A stretch of 62,630 nucleotides of DNA from Bacteroidales bacterium (GCA_017556765.1 JAFYME010000044.1:1-62630); one strand, 5' to 3'. Shown: positions 37,808 through 46,742, numbered from the stretch's first letter. Translations and numbers: made by a program. Notes: a model not told the origin generated them from the letters alone.

Positions 37808-38155
37808 TTAATGGCAGTCGTGATGGTCGCAAAGCTCCCCGTTATCCTTGATGTTTCCTGCGAGGTACTCCTTCACGAGCTCCTCTACGTCTCCGCTGCA
37901 TCCTCGGATCACTTCGATCCTCTGCGCCTCGAGGACATTCTTCGCTCCCTGGCCCATGTTTCCTGCCAGCATCACAGCCACGCCCATCTGTCTGAGCACC
38001 GGCGCAATTCCGCTCTTGCATCCGCATCCCTCTGGTGAGGCCAGCTTTGATGAACCGGCAACCTTTCCGTCGATGATGTCGAAAATCGTATAATATGCGC
38101 AATGTCCGAAATGATCGTCCACGCGTCCGTCTCTTGTTGGTACAGCAATCTTCAT
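37808..38155 (-). CDS. NifX/NafY-like dinitrogenase iron-molybdenum cofactor domain protein
   Basis: 115 residues from the chosen ATG at 38155 (MKIAVPTRDGRVDDHFGHC); an upstream start at 38203 would add 16 residues not typical of the family. Motifs: DDHFGHC, EGCGCKSGI and a Cys/His tail CDHHDCH that could bind metal. No nitrogenase genes are present, and such proteins are widespread in non-diazotrophs, so a general role in metal or Fe-S handling is more likely. Divergent from the flavodiiron gene. Confidence 0.75.
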   Translation of the reverse strand: MKIAVPTRDGRVDDHFGHCAYYTIFDIIDGKVAGSSKLASPEGCGCKSGIAPVLRQMGVAVMLAGNMGQGAKNVLEAQRIEVIRGCSGDVEELVKEYLAGNIKDNGELCDHHDCH

Positions 38156-38259
38156 TTCTTGTATATTTTCTTCAAAGTTAACCCTTAATGCAGAATTATG
38201 CAAATCATGGAGTATGGCACAAGCGTTGCTTTATCGGTCAGGAAAAGAATTGAATTGTC

Positions 38260-39606
38260 ATGAGCAAGATCAGCGAAAGGATCCGCTATGTAGGCGTGAA
38301 CGACTGCGAGAAGTCTCTTTTTGAAGGAATCTGGCCTTTACCCTTTGGTATAAGTTATAATTCCTATCTCATTGTAGATAAAAAGATTGCATTGATAGAT
38401 ACAATCGACGAGGGTTTCGAGAAGGAATATCTCGAAAAGATACGCGACGAGATTGGTTCAAGGGCCATAGATTACCTCATCGTGAACCATATGGAACCCG
38501 ACCATTCGTCAATGATTTCCCTCATTCTGGACATATATCCCGGAATTCTGGTTGTCGCGGATGCCAAGGCCCTGCCTATGCTGAAGGGTTATTACGGGCT
38601 GAGCGAGGATGACGTGCTGGTCGTAAGGGACGGTGACAAGCTGAGTCTGGGAGGCTGCGAGCTGATCTTCCACATGACTCCGATGGTTCATTGGCCAGAG
38701 ACGATGATGACCTGGCTTCCGGCCGAGAAGACTTTATTTTCGGGAGACGCATTCGGCACATTCGGAGCATTGAAACATGGAATCAAGGACACGGAATACT
38801 CGTTCTGCGGGGATAAATGTACATGCGACGAGGGATGCATCTGTCATGACGGAGTATCTGTCGAAGAAGAAGGCATAGACGACGAAAGCTGTGACTGTCA
38901 GGAAGTTGCAGAGAACGGTGAATGTACCCACTATAGTTCGGAGCGATTCTGCCACGGCAAGGCGGATGCATTCGAGATGTACAGAAGCGAGATGGTCAGG
39001 TATTATGCGAGCATCATAGGAAAGTACGGCGGAGCTGTGCAGACGGCCTTGAGGAAGATCGGAGCACTGCCGGTCGAGAGGCTTTGCAGCACGCATGGTC
39101 CCGTATGGGAAGAGCATGCGCAGCAGGTCATCGGACAGTACGAAAGCCTGAGCCGGTACGAGGCCGAACCTGGGGTATGCATCGTGTACGGCACCATGTA
39201 CGGAAACACAGCGGAAGCGGCACGCAGCCTTGAGCGTGAGCTTTCATTGCTTGGCATCCCGACTGCCCTGCACAACCTCAATGTGGAAAACGGCTCTGCA
39301 GCGCTCCGCGACCTTTTCCGGTACAACACCCTCGCAGTCGGCTCCCCTACCTATAACGGAGGTGTCTTCCCGCCTGTCGAGGCCTTCATGCGCGCTGTGA
39401 CATCACGTATGGTCAAGGACCGCGGCTTCTTCGCATTCGGCTCATATACATGGGCAGCCGCCAGCGTACGCATCCTCAACGACATCGCCACAACGCACGG
39501 CTTCCGCCTCCTGCACGACGGCCTGTCCTTCCCGCAGGCCTTCTCACCCGACAAATGCGACATGGCGGAGATCGCCCGGCTGCTGGCAGCGAAAATGAAA
39601 GGGTAA
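38260..39606 (+). CDS. Flavodiiron protein (FprA type) with cysteine-rich insertion
   Basis: 448 residues. The metallo-beta-lactamase-like half binds the diiron site (HMEPDHS, HWPETMMTW, GDAFGTFGA, STHGPVWEEH), and the C-terminal flavodoxin domain holds FMN (IVYGTMYGNTAEAAR). It reduces O2 to water or NO to N2O, fed by rubredoxin, whose gene lies 123 bp downstream. Unusual: residues about 183-232 form an insertion with nine cysteines (183, 187, 189, 193, 195, 211, 213, 222, 231) between the diiron region and the SEMVRYYASIIGKYG helix, where typical FprA proteins have a short linker. It may bind an extra metal or Fe-S centre. Confidence 0.85.
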   Translation: MSKISERIRYVGVNDCEKSLFEGIWPLPFGISYNSYLIVDKKIALIDTIDEGFEKEYLEKIRDEIGSRAIDYLIVNHMEPDHSSMISLILDIYPGILVVADAKALPMLKGYYGLSEDDVLVVRDGDKLSLGGCELIFHMTPMVHWPETMMTWLPAEKTLFSGDAFGTFGALKHGIKDTEYSFCGDKCTCDEGCICHDGVSVEEEGIDDESCDCQEVAENGECTHYSSERFCHGKADAFEMYRSEMVRYYASIIGKYGGAVQTALRKIGALPVERLCSTHGPVWEEHAQQVIGQYESLSRYEAEPGVCIVYGTMYGNTAEAARSLERELSLLGIPTALHNLNVENGSAALRDLFRYNTLAVGSPTYNGGVFPPVEAFMRAVTSRMVKDRGFFAFGSYTWAAASVRILNDIATTHGFRLLHDGLSFPQAFSPDKCDMAEIARLLAAKMKG

Positions 39607-39729
39607 GGCGTCAGTTTGGGTGGAGCACAACTTACTCATTTTCAAGGATTTAACCTTTGATTGGTGGTCATTTCAACCCACCCATCAAACATTAAACAAT
39701 TCAATATCAACCATTTACGAAACACAGTC

Positions 39730-39891
39730 ATGAAGAAAATGAAATGCGCAAAATGCGGCTGGATATACGATCCGGCCATCGGAGACCCGAAGAACGGCAT
39801 TCCTCCTGGTACTCCATTCGAAAACCTTCCCGCAGACTGGCGCTGCCCGGTTTGCAAGCAACCGAAGTCCATGTTCTTCCCGACAGAATAG
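39730..39891 (+). CDS. Rubredoxin
   Basis: 53 residues starting at ATG 39730. Two CxxCG/CxxC iron-binding loops (KCAKCGWIY and RCPVCKQPK), with [14 protein letters not shown] between them, are diagnostic. It carries electrons to the flavodiiron protein just upstream. The in-frame start at 39661 would add 23 residues unrelated to the family. Confidence 0.93.
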   Translation: MKKMKCAKCGWIYDPAIGDPKNGIPPGTPFENLPADWRCPVCKQPKSMFFPTE

Positions 39892-39936
39892 GACGGGAGT
39901 TGTTTTATCAAAAACGACTTTGGGTCAAGACCTTAC

Positions 39937-39974
39937 AAAGCAGTCTGTCATAGTATAATGACCGGCTGCTTTTT
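39937..39974 (+). terminator. Terminator after rubredoxin
   Basis: AAAGCAG at 39937-39943 pairs with CTGCTTT at 39966-39972, with inner stem GTCAT/ATGAC, then a T-run. It marks the left border of the A/T-rich CRISPR island. Confidence 0.6.
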
Positions 39975-40066
39975 CAATTTGTATGTGAATAACCGGAAGT
40001 TTGCACGTAATCAACGACAACATTATGTCAAAAATAACATCTTCCTTAAAATAGTCATCAATTTAC

Positions 40067-40097
40067 TTTTTCATACGGAACAGATTGCTTAAATTTG
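40067..40097 (+). promoter_or_regulatory. Putative promoter of the WYL regulator
   Basis: TTTT at 40067-40070, 19 nt, then TAAATTTG at 40090-40097, which fits TAnnTTTG. The ATG follows at 40113. Confidence 0.4.
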
Positions 40098-40112
40098 GCA
40101 AAACACTTTGAC

Positions 40113-41039
40113 ATGGATCAGCCAAAGATTGAGCGTCTACTCAGGCTCATGGTCATGATGACCGGAAATACAAATTCCACAATCGAAGATTTTGCACATT
40201 CTCTGAAAACGACTTCGCGTTCAGTTTACAGATACATCGACACTATCAGATCCAGTGGCTTTGTCGTTGAAAAAATGCGTAGCAACGTATATAAACTTGG
40301 AAAAATGCCACGCGGTTCAGTTGACTTCAGCAAACTTATTTACTTCTCTGAAGAAGAGGCACACATAATTAATTCATTAATCCACAACCTAGATAACACT
40401 AATCTTCTCAAGAGAAATCTGCAAAAGAAACTGGCCGCGTTATGCGAATATGTCACACCAGCCGAAATCATATGCGACAAAACGGCGTCAATCAAAGTGG
40501 AAGCTCTTGGCAATGCGATCTTTCACAAAAAATCTGTCATCTTAAGGAATTACGAATCAGCAAATTCCGACCATACTAGCGATCGGCTGATCGAACCTTT
40601 TGCCTTTTCTGCAAATTATATTGACATCTGGGGATACGATCTTGAAAAAGGAGAAAACAGGGTCTATAAAGTCTCCCGTATCGGGAATGTAGAAATAACA
40701 TCTGACTCATGGATAAATGAAGATGATCACAGAAAAGTAGAGGCAGATTGTTTCCGAATGAACGGAGAGACAGACATCCGAGTAAAGCTGCATTTAAGTC
40801 TTCGGGCGAAGAATCTGTTGGTTGAGGAATATCCTCTTGCAGAAAAAGATCTGAAACATCAAAAAGAGCATTGGACACTCGAGACAATTGTCCATGACAT
40901 GGCCGGAGTTGGAAGATTCGTCATAGGCCTAGCTGATGAAATCGAGATTTCAGATTCACCAGAATTGGAACAATACATTCATGACTATGCGCTCAGGCAC
41001 ATTATAAACAGAAAGCGAGACCCGGAGGCCCCACTTTAA
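40113..41039 (+). CDS. WYL-domain transcriptional regulator next to the CRISPR locus
   Basis: 308 residues from ATG at 40113; a TTG frame start at 40095 would overlap the promoter. An N-terminal winged helix (about 5-60, NSTIEDFAHSLKTTSRSVYRY) is followed by a WYL-type ligand-sensing domain (about 150-220, IEPFAFSANYIDIWGYDL, VYKVSRIGNVEIT) and a C-terminal extension (about 230-300). WYL proteins regulate several CRISPR-Cas and other defence loci, likely by sensing nucleic acids or nucleotides. Its stop codon lies beside the terminal hairpin of the opposing tracrRNA gene. More A/T-ending codons than genes to its left. Confidence 0.78.
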   Translation: MDQPKIERLLRLMVMMTGNTNSTIEDFAHSLKTTSRSVYRYIDTIRSSGFVVEKMRSNVYKLGKMPRGSVDFSKLIYFSEEEAHIINSLIHNLDNTNLLKRNLQKKLAALCEYVTPAEIICDKTASIKVEALGNAIFHKKSVILRNYESANSDHTSDRLIEPFAFSANYIDIWGYDLEKGENRVYKVSRIGNVEITSDSWINEDDHRKVEADCFRMNGETDIRVKLHLSLRAKNLLVEEYPLAEKDLKHQKEHWTLETIVHDMAGVGRFVIGLADEIEISDSPELEQYIHDYALRHIINRKRDPEAPL

Positions 41040-41085
41040 ATGTTTTCACAACGGAATAATCCTTATTGTGAATTGCTTCGAAATT
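41006..41085 (-). ncRNA. tracrRNA of the type II-C CRISPR-Cas9 system
   Basis: Read on the minus strand. An anti-repeat of 22 nt (41086-41065) is complementary to the 5' end of the crRNA repeat, with one single-base bulge and a terminal G-U pair. Then comes a nexus-like hairpin (GGA-TTAT-TCC) and a single-stranded GTTGTGAAAACA tract. The terminal hairpin at 41034-41015 has an 8-bp stem GTGGGGCC/GGTCTCGC with a TCCG loop, and a T-rich tail ends near 41006. The sequence after the anti-repeat resembles tracrRNA tails of Bacteroidetes II-C systems. Its length of about 80 nt is normal. The gene overlaps the 3' end of the WYL coding region in antisense. Confidence 0.85.
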
Positions 41086-41089
41086 TCTG

Positions 41090-41120
41090 CAAAGTTATGC
41101 ATTAGTTTGAGAAAAGCAAT
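41090..41120 (-). promoter_or_regulatory. tracrRNA promoter
   Basis: On the minus strand ATTG (41120-41117), 19 nt, then TAACTTTG (41097-41090): a near-perfect Bacteroidetes promoter. It predicts transcription from about 41085, exactly where the anti-repeat begins. Confidence 0.75.
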
Positions 41121-41136
41121 AAACTCATTAAATTTA
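41106..41136 (+). promoter_or_regulatory. Promoter of the rhuM-cas9-cas1-cas2 operon
   Basis: TTTG at 41106-41109, exactly 19 nt, then TAAATTTA at 41129-41136 (last base off consensus). It shares 15 bp with the opposing tracrRNA promoter, and the two -33 boxes are interleaved. A small inverted repeat AGTTT-N12-AAACT (41104-41125) lies in the shared zone and could be an operator. Confidence 0.65.
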
Positions 41137-41161
41137 CTGAAAGATTTTATAGAGCTTTATT

Positions 41162-42169
41162 ATGGAATGCGAAAAGAAAGATATAATCATATATAGGACG
41201 CACGACGGAAAGGCATCAGTAGCTCTCTTTGCAAAGGACGGAAAGGTCTGGCTTAATCAAAAAAGCCTTGCAGAACTTTTTGCCACCTCTAAGCAATCCA
41301 TCAGCAGACATATAGCCAACATACTAAATGACAAAGAGTTAGAATCTGATTCAGTTGTCAAAGATTTTTTGACAACTGCCGAGGACGGAAAGAATTACAA
41401 GGTAACATTCTACTCTTTGGAAATGATTCTTGCAATTGGCTATAGAGTGCACAGCATAAGAGGAGTCCAATTTCGTCAATGGGCGACACAGCATCTTTCG
41501 GAATACCTGATAAAAGGATTCACAATGGACGACGAACGTCTTAAGAACCCTGATGGACGACCCGACTATTTCGATGAGCTTCTGGCTAGAATCCGCGACA
41601 TCAGAGCTTCAGAGAAAAGGTTCTATCAAAAGCTCAGGGAACTTTTCTCGCTCAGCAGTGACTACGAATCGCAAGAAAAAGCCACTCAGATGTTCTATGC
41701 CGAGACTCAAAACAAGCTCCTGTATGCTGTTACACATAAGACAGCGGCTGAAATCGTCCTGAATAGAGCTGATGCTGACAAACCTAATATGGGGCTGACA
41801 TCATGGAAAGGCTCCATTGTAAGAAAACAAGATATAATTATTGCCAAGAACTATCTCAGCAAGGATGAAATTGACACTCTTAACAGACTGACTACCATAT
41901 TCCTGGAAACAGCAGAACTTCACGTAAAAGAACGTAAGGATCTGACATTGGATTTCTGGAGAAGAAATGTAGATGCGATATTGACCCTTCAAGGTAAAGA
42001 AATTCTTGACAACAAAGGGCATATCACCAACCAACAGATGGAAGAGGCCGTCAAAGAAATATATGAACGTTTCGACACAAAAAGAAAGGCATACGAAGCA
42101 AGGCTTGCAGATGAAGATGACCTGAGACTTTTAGAAGAAATGGCAAAATACGGTAAGGACAACAGATAG
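41162..42169 (+). CDS. rhuM: RhuM-family protein, first gene of the cas9 operon
   Basis: 335 residues. The N-terminal half shows a helix-turn-helix-like segment (KVWLNQKSLAELFATSKQSI, about 30-50) and the RhuM/Bro-like core (VTFYSLEMILAIGYRVHSIRG, about 85-105; QFRQWATQHLSEYLIKGF). The C-terminal half is helical. RhuM proteins occur on pathogenicity islands and mobile elements; no activity is firmly assigned. It is separated from cas9 by 4 bp and read from the promoter opposite the tracrRNA, so it is made together with the Cas proteins. This suggests a CRISPR-linked accessory or regulatory role, which is inference. Confidence 0.78.
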   Translation: MECEKKDIIIYRTHDGKASVALFAKDGKVWLNQKSLAELFATSKQSISRHIANILNDKELESDSVVKDFLTTAEDGKNYKVTFYSLEMILAIGYRVHSIRGVQFRQWATQHLSEYLIKGFTMDDERLKNPDGRPDYFDELLARIRDIRASEKRFYQKLRELFSLSSDYESQEKATQMFYAETQNKLLYAVTHKTAAEIVLNRADADKPNMGLTSWKGSIVRKQDIIIAKNYLSKDEIDTLNRLTTIFLETAELHVKERKDLTLDFWRRNVDAILTLQGKEILDNKGHITNQQMEEAVKEIYERFDTKRKAYEARLADEDDLRLLEEMAKYGKDNR

Positions 42170-42173
42170 CATT

Positions 42174-45100
42174 ATGAAAAAGATACTTGGACTGGATTTG
42201 GGAACCAACAGCATCGGATGGGCTGTTGTAAATGAAGAGCATATAGAAGACACGTCATACCTTACCGGTATAGATGGTGCAGGCAGCAGAATAATACCGA
42301 TGGCTGCAGATCAATTAGGAGAGTTTGAAAAAGGGAACAGTGTATCACAGACAAAGGACAGAACTGGTTATAGAGGAACAAGAAGGCTGCGCGAGCGCTT
42401 TCTGTTAAGGCGTGAACGCCTGCACCGTACCTTGAGAGTTATGGGATTCCTACCGGAGCATTACGCCGCATCTCTTGATGAGTTCGGAAAATTTCATAAA
42501 GGAACAGAGCCTAAAATAGAATGGAGAAGAGCGGATAACGGTAAATATGAGTTCATATTTCAATCATCATTCAACGAAATGCTTGATGACTTCCAGGCAT
42601 TTCACCCTGAATTATGCGACAGGAAAATTCCTTCTGACTGGACATTATACTATTTGCGTAAAAAAGCTTTGACCAAGAAGATCTCTAAAGAAGAGCTTGC
42701 ATGGATTCTACTCAACTTCAACCAGAAGCGAGGATATTATCAGCTGCGTGGAGAAGATGACGTGGTTGACACTTCCAAAAAAGAGGAGTACATGAAACTT
42801 ACCGTCATCGATGTCATAGATAGCGGAGAGAAAAAAGGCAAAGCCACATGGTACAATGTCAAGCTGAACAACGGACTGATATACAGAAGAGCATCAGAGC
42901 AGCCATTGGATTGGATCGGGAAAGAAAAGGAATTCATTATTACCACCAAACTCGAAAAGGACGGTAGTGTCAAGAAAGACAAAGACGGACTTTCCCAGGT
43001 GTCTATACGCTCGCCCAAAGATGACGACTGGAACCTGCTGAAAAAACGTACTGAGTCGGATATAGAAGGTTCATGTAAGACTGTCGGAGAGTATATTTAT
43101 GACAACGTTCTCTCTAATCCTGGCCTTAAGATTATAGGCAAATTAGTAAGAACCATAGAACGCAAATACTACCGCGCCGAGCTTAAGGAAATCATTCGCA
43201 AGCAAAGCGAGTTTCATCCCGAACTATCTGACAAGACACTTTATGAAAAGTGTCTGAATGAATTGTACCCTAATAATGAAGCATATAGGAACAGTATTCT
43301 GGGAAAGGGCTTCATATACCTGCTTGCCGAAGACCTCATCTTCTACCAAAGACCTCTGAAGAGCAAAAAGCACCTCATCAGTAACTGTCCATATGAAACC
43401 AGAACATATCTTGACAAAGAGAGCGGAGAGCTGAAGACCGAGCCGATCAAATGCATCGCAAAGTCACACCCTCTGTTTCAGGAGTTCAGACTATGGCAAT
43501 TCATCAGCAACCTTAGGATTTACTCCAATGACGGCACTAATACAGATGTAACTGACCAATATCTCTGCACAATCAAAGACTGGGAAAAACTTTTTGAATT
43601 CTTTAACGACAAAAAAGATATAGACCAGGCGACATTCTTATCTAAATTCCTCGGACTTAAAAAAGTCGGAGATAAATTCCCTGTGCGATGGAACTATGTA
43701 GAAGACAAGAAATACCCTTGCAATAAGACCAGACATGAAATCTGCGCCAAGTTATCGAAAGAAGAATCCGGCAAGCTGACAGATGATCTCCTGGCTAAAA
43801 TCTGGCATCTCCTTTATTCGGTCAAGACCAAAGAAGAAATTGACGCAGTATTTTCAGATTCGAAAATCGGAACTGAAGGTATATACGACGAACTGTTGAA
43901 ACATTTCAGCAAAGAGTCTATTGAAAGAATCAAATCCATAAGAATGGAAGAGGAAGACTACGGTTCATATTCAGAAAAAGCGATCAAGAAACTTCTATCG
44001 CTGATGAGGCTGGGTAAATACTGGGCTCCAGATTCGATTGATTCCAGAACATCAGATAGAATCGCTAAAATTCTATCCGGGGAGTTTGATCCGGGCATTA
44101 AGGACAACATCAGACAAAGGGCTGCCGGCTTCACCTCCATTAACGATTTCCAAGGCCTTCCTGTATGGTTTGCATGCTACGTCGTATACGGCAGACATTC
44201 AGAAGGTAAAGAGGCAAGAAAATGGCACTGTCCTAAAGATATTGACTTCTTCTTAGCTGGGTTCAAGCAGCACTCGATGCGAAACCCGATAGTCGAGCAG
44301 GTTGTGACAGAAACACTGCGTACGGTTAGAGACATTTGGATAAAAACCGGACGTATTGATGAAATCCACATAGAGCTCGGTAGAGAACTGAAGAGCACAA
44401 AAGAACAGCGAGAACGTATCACGCGCCGCAATATAGAAAACGAAAATACTAATCAAAGAATCAGGACTTTGCTTACAGAGTTCTTTAATTCAGATTTCAA
44501 TATACATGGCAAACGTATAGAAGGAGTGCGACCACACTCTCCTTCGCAACAGGACACATTAAAGATTTATGAGGAAACCGTGCTCCAAAACGATAGAGAG
44601 AGAAATGATGAGATAAACAATATAATCAATAAGCTAAACTCAACTGACTCAGCAAAACGTCCTACAAAAGCAGAAATACTGAAGTATGCTCTTTGGCTGG
44701 ACCAGAAGTACTGCTCTCCATATACAGGGCAGCCGATTCCATTGGCTAAACTGTTTACACACGAGTATGAAATAGAGCACATCATTCCGCAGTCACGATA
44801 CTTTGATGACTCTTTCCAAAATAAAGTCATATGTGAAGCAGAGGTAAACAAACTCAAGGACAGGTTGTTAGGCAAAGAGTTCATAAATAAGCATCATGGT
44901 GAGATTGTAAGATGCACAAGCGGCAGAACCGTGACCATACAATCTATAGAAGGTTACGAAGAGTTCGTGAAGAAACATTATTCAGGAAACCGCGCCAAAC
45001 TACGTAATCTGCTTCTCGAAGATATACCTGACGGCTTCATAGAACGACAGATGAATGACACACGTTACATCAGTAGATATATCATGGGATTATTGTCAAA

Positions 45101-46736
45101 TATCGTTCGAGAAGAGATAGCTCCAGGGGTATTTGAAGAAGAAGCGACATCAAAGAATCTTATTGCCTGCAACGGCAGCATAACTACCCGCCTCAAGAAA
45201 GACTGGGGACTTAATGATGTATGGAACAGTATCATCCTTCCACGATTCATATGCCTCAACGAGATCTGCAAAACAGACAGATTCACAAGCAAGAATTCTG
45301 AAGGTCATACTATCCCTGACATGCCCGACGAACTACTTAGAGGATTCAGTAAAAAGCGAATTGACCACAGGCATCATGCAATGGACGCCATAGTAATCGC
45401 TTGCGCCACAAGAAGCCATATCCATCTTTTGAACAATGAGGCAGCAAAATCTTCGAACAAGGCAATAAGGCACCAGCTTTCGCACAAGCTGAGACGCTAT
45501 GAGAAGATTGTCATCAACGGAGAAGAAAGACAGGTTGCAAAAGAATTCCTGAAACCTTGGGAGACATTCACTCAGGACGTGCATAAGATTCTTAAAGAGA
45601 TAATCGTCAGCTTTAAACAAAACTTAAGGGTCATCAATAAAGCCTCAAATAAATATATATCATACTACGACGAAAACGGGAATCTTCGCCTTGATAAATC
45701 TGGTCTTCCTGTCAAAGGAATGACAACACAGAAGACTAATGCGAACTGGTGGGCTATCAGAAAGCCGCTGCACAAGGACACTGTATTTGCTAAAGTACAC
45801 CTGAGAAAGGTCAAGGAGGTGCGCCTCTCACTTGCATTATCATGCGTAGATACCATTGTAGATAAAGAACTAAAGAAAGAAATCAAGAGACTTCTGAGCA
45901 TGGGTTATGATGAGAAACGCATCAAGAAGTTCTTCACTGATGGAGAGAATAAAGACATATGGGCCGAGTTCAATCCGAATAAGATAAAGGTATATTATTT
46001 TACCGAGGACACTTTTGCTACAAGGAAAGCTCTTGACGATAGTTTTGATGAGAAGAAAATCAAGACATCGGTTACAGATTCCGGTATACAGAAAATACTT
46101 CTCAAGCACCTGGAGGAAAACAAAGGAGACCCCAAGGTTGCATTCAGTCCAGATGGCATTGAAAAGATGAATGCAAACCTGTATAATCTCAACGGAGGGA
46201 AAAAACACCAGCCGATATACAAAGTTCGTATATATGAAGCAGCCAGCAAATTCGCAGTTGGCAGAAGTGGCAACAAAGCAGACAAATTCGTTGAGGCTGC
46301 CAAAGGTACTAACTTATATTTTGGCGTATATGCTGATGAAAATGGTGTACGCACATTCGGAACTGTAGCACTGAACGAAGTAATTGAGCGTTTGAAACAG
46401 GGGTTATCACCTGTACCGGAAACTGATGAAAATAATGCAAAATTACTATTCTTCCTTTCACCTAATGACTTGGTATATGTGCTGACTGAGGATGAAATCA
46501 AAAATGGAGTAACAGATTTAAATGTCAATCAAATATTCAAAATAGTATCATTTACTAATAAACGCTTGTACGCTCTCCCATATTATGTAAGTAGAAGCAT
46601 TGTTGACAAAATAGAATACACTCAGCTCAACAAAATCGAGTTTACATTAGAGAAAGAAGTCTGTGTACCTATCAAAGTCAACAGACTCGGCCAAATAACC
46701 TATTTAGGAATCGAACATATGCCCAACTCGAAGTAA
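42174..46736 (+). CDS. cas9: Cas9 endonuclease, type II-C
   Basis: 1520 residues, at the large end for II-C. RuvC-I at the N-terminus (ILGLDLGTNSIGWAV, catalytic D8); arginine-rich bridge helix about 63-93; REC lobe about 95-690; RuvC-II with E734 in IHIELGREL; HNH with YEIEHIIPQSRYFDDS (H869) and N892; RuvC-III with HRHHAMDAIVIA (H1068, D1071); WED and PAM-interacting C-terminus from about 1110. All catalytic residues are intact, so it should cut DNA guided by crRNA:tracrRNA. Start ATG at 42174 is 4 bp after rhuM; cas1 follows 6 bp after the stop. A/T-rich codons set it apart from the flanking metabolic genes. Confidence 0.95.
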   Translation: MKKILGLDLGTNSIGWAVVNEEHIEDTSYLTGIDGAGSRIIPMAADQLGEFEKGNSVSQTKDRTGYRGTRRLRERFLLRRERLHRTLRVMGFLPEHYAASLDEFGKFHKGTEPKIEWRRADNGKYEFIFQSSFNEMLDDFQAFHPELCDRKIPSDWTLYYLRKKALTKKISKEELAWILLNFNQKRGYYQLRGEDDVVDTSKKEEYMKLTVIDVIDSGEKKGKATWYNVKLNNGLIYRRASEQPLDWIGKEKEFIITTKLEKDGSVKKDKDGLSQVSIRSPKDDDWNLLKKRTESDIEGSCKTVGEYIYDNVLSNPGLKIIGKLVRTIERKYYRAELKEIIRKQSEFHPELSDKTLYEKCLNELYPNNEAYRNSILGKGFIYLLAEDLIFYQRPLKSKKHLISNCPYETRTYLDKESGELKTEPIKCIAKSHPLFQEFRLWQFISNLRIYSNDGTNTDVTDQYLCTIKDWEKLFEFFNDKKDIDQATFLSKFLGLKKVGDKFPVRWNYVEDKKYPCNKTRHEICAKLSKEESGKLTDDLLAKIWHLLYSVKTKEEIDAVFSDSKIGTEGIYDELLKHFSKESIERIKSIRMEEEDYGSYSEKAIKKLLSLMRLGKYWAPDSIDSRTSDRIAKILSGEFDPGIKDNIRQRAAGFTSINDFQGLPVWFACYVVYGRHSEGKEARKWHCPKDIDFFLAGFKQHSMRNPIVEQVVTETLRTVRDIWIKTGRIDEIHIELGRELKSTKEQRERITRRNIENENTNQRIRTLLTEFFNSDFNIHGKRIEGVRPHSPSQQDTLKIYEETVLQNDRERNDEINNIINKLNSTDSAKRPTKAEILKYALWLDQKYCSPYTGQPIPLAKLFTHEYEIEHIIPQSRYFDDSFQNKVICEAEVNKLKDRLLGKEFINKHHGEIVRCTSGRTVTIQSIEGYEEFVKKHYSGNRAKLRNLLLEDIPDGFIERQMNDTRYISRYIMGLLSNIVREEIAPGVFEEEATSKNLIACNGSITTRLKKDWGLNDVWNSIILPRFICLNEICKTDRFTSKNSEGHTIPDMPDELLRGFSKKRIDHRHHAMDAIVIACATRSHIHLLNNEAAKSSNKAIRHQLSHKLRRYEKIVINGEERQVAKEFLKPWETFTQDVHKILKEIIVSFKQNLRVINKASNKYISYYDENGNLRLDKSGLPVKGMTTQKTNANWWAIRKPLHKDTVFAKVHLRKVKEVRLSLALSCVDTIVDKELKKEIKRLLSMGYDEKRIKKFFTDGENKDIWAEFNPNKIKVYYFTEDTFATRKALDDSFDEKKIKTSVTDSGIQKILLKHLEENKGDPKVAFSPDGIEKMNANLYNLNGGKKHQPIYKVRIYEAASKFAVGRSGNKADKFVEAAKGTNLYFGVYADENGVRTFGTVALNEVIERLKQGLSPVPETDENNAKLLFFLSPNDLVYVLTEDEIKNGVTDLNVNQIFKIVSFTNKRLYALPYYVSRSIVDKIEYTQLNKIEFTLEKEVCVPIKVNRLGQITYLGIEHMPNSK

Positions 46737-46742
46737 TTCATT

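Noticed and set aside
37808-38155. Evidence for nitrogen fixation
   Set aside because: Only a NifX-like domain protein is present, and such proteins are common in bacteria without nitrogenase.
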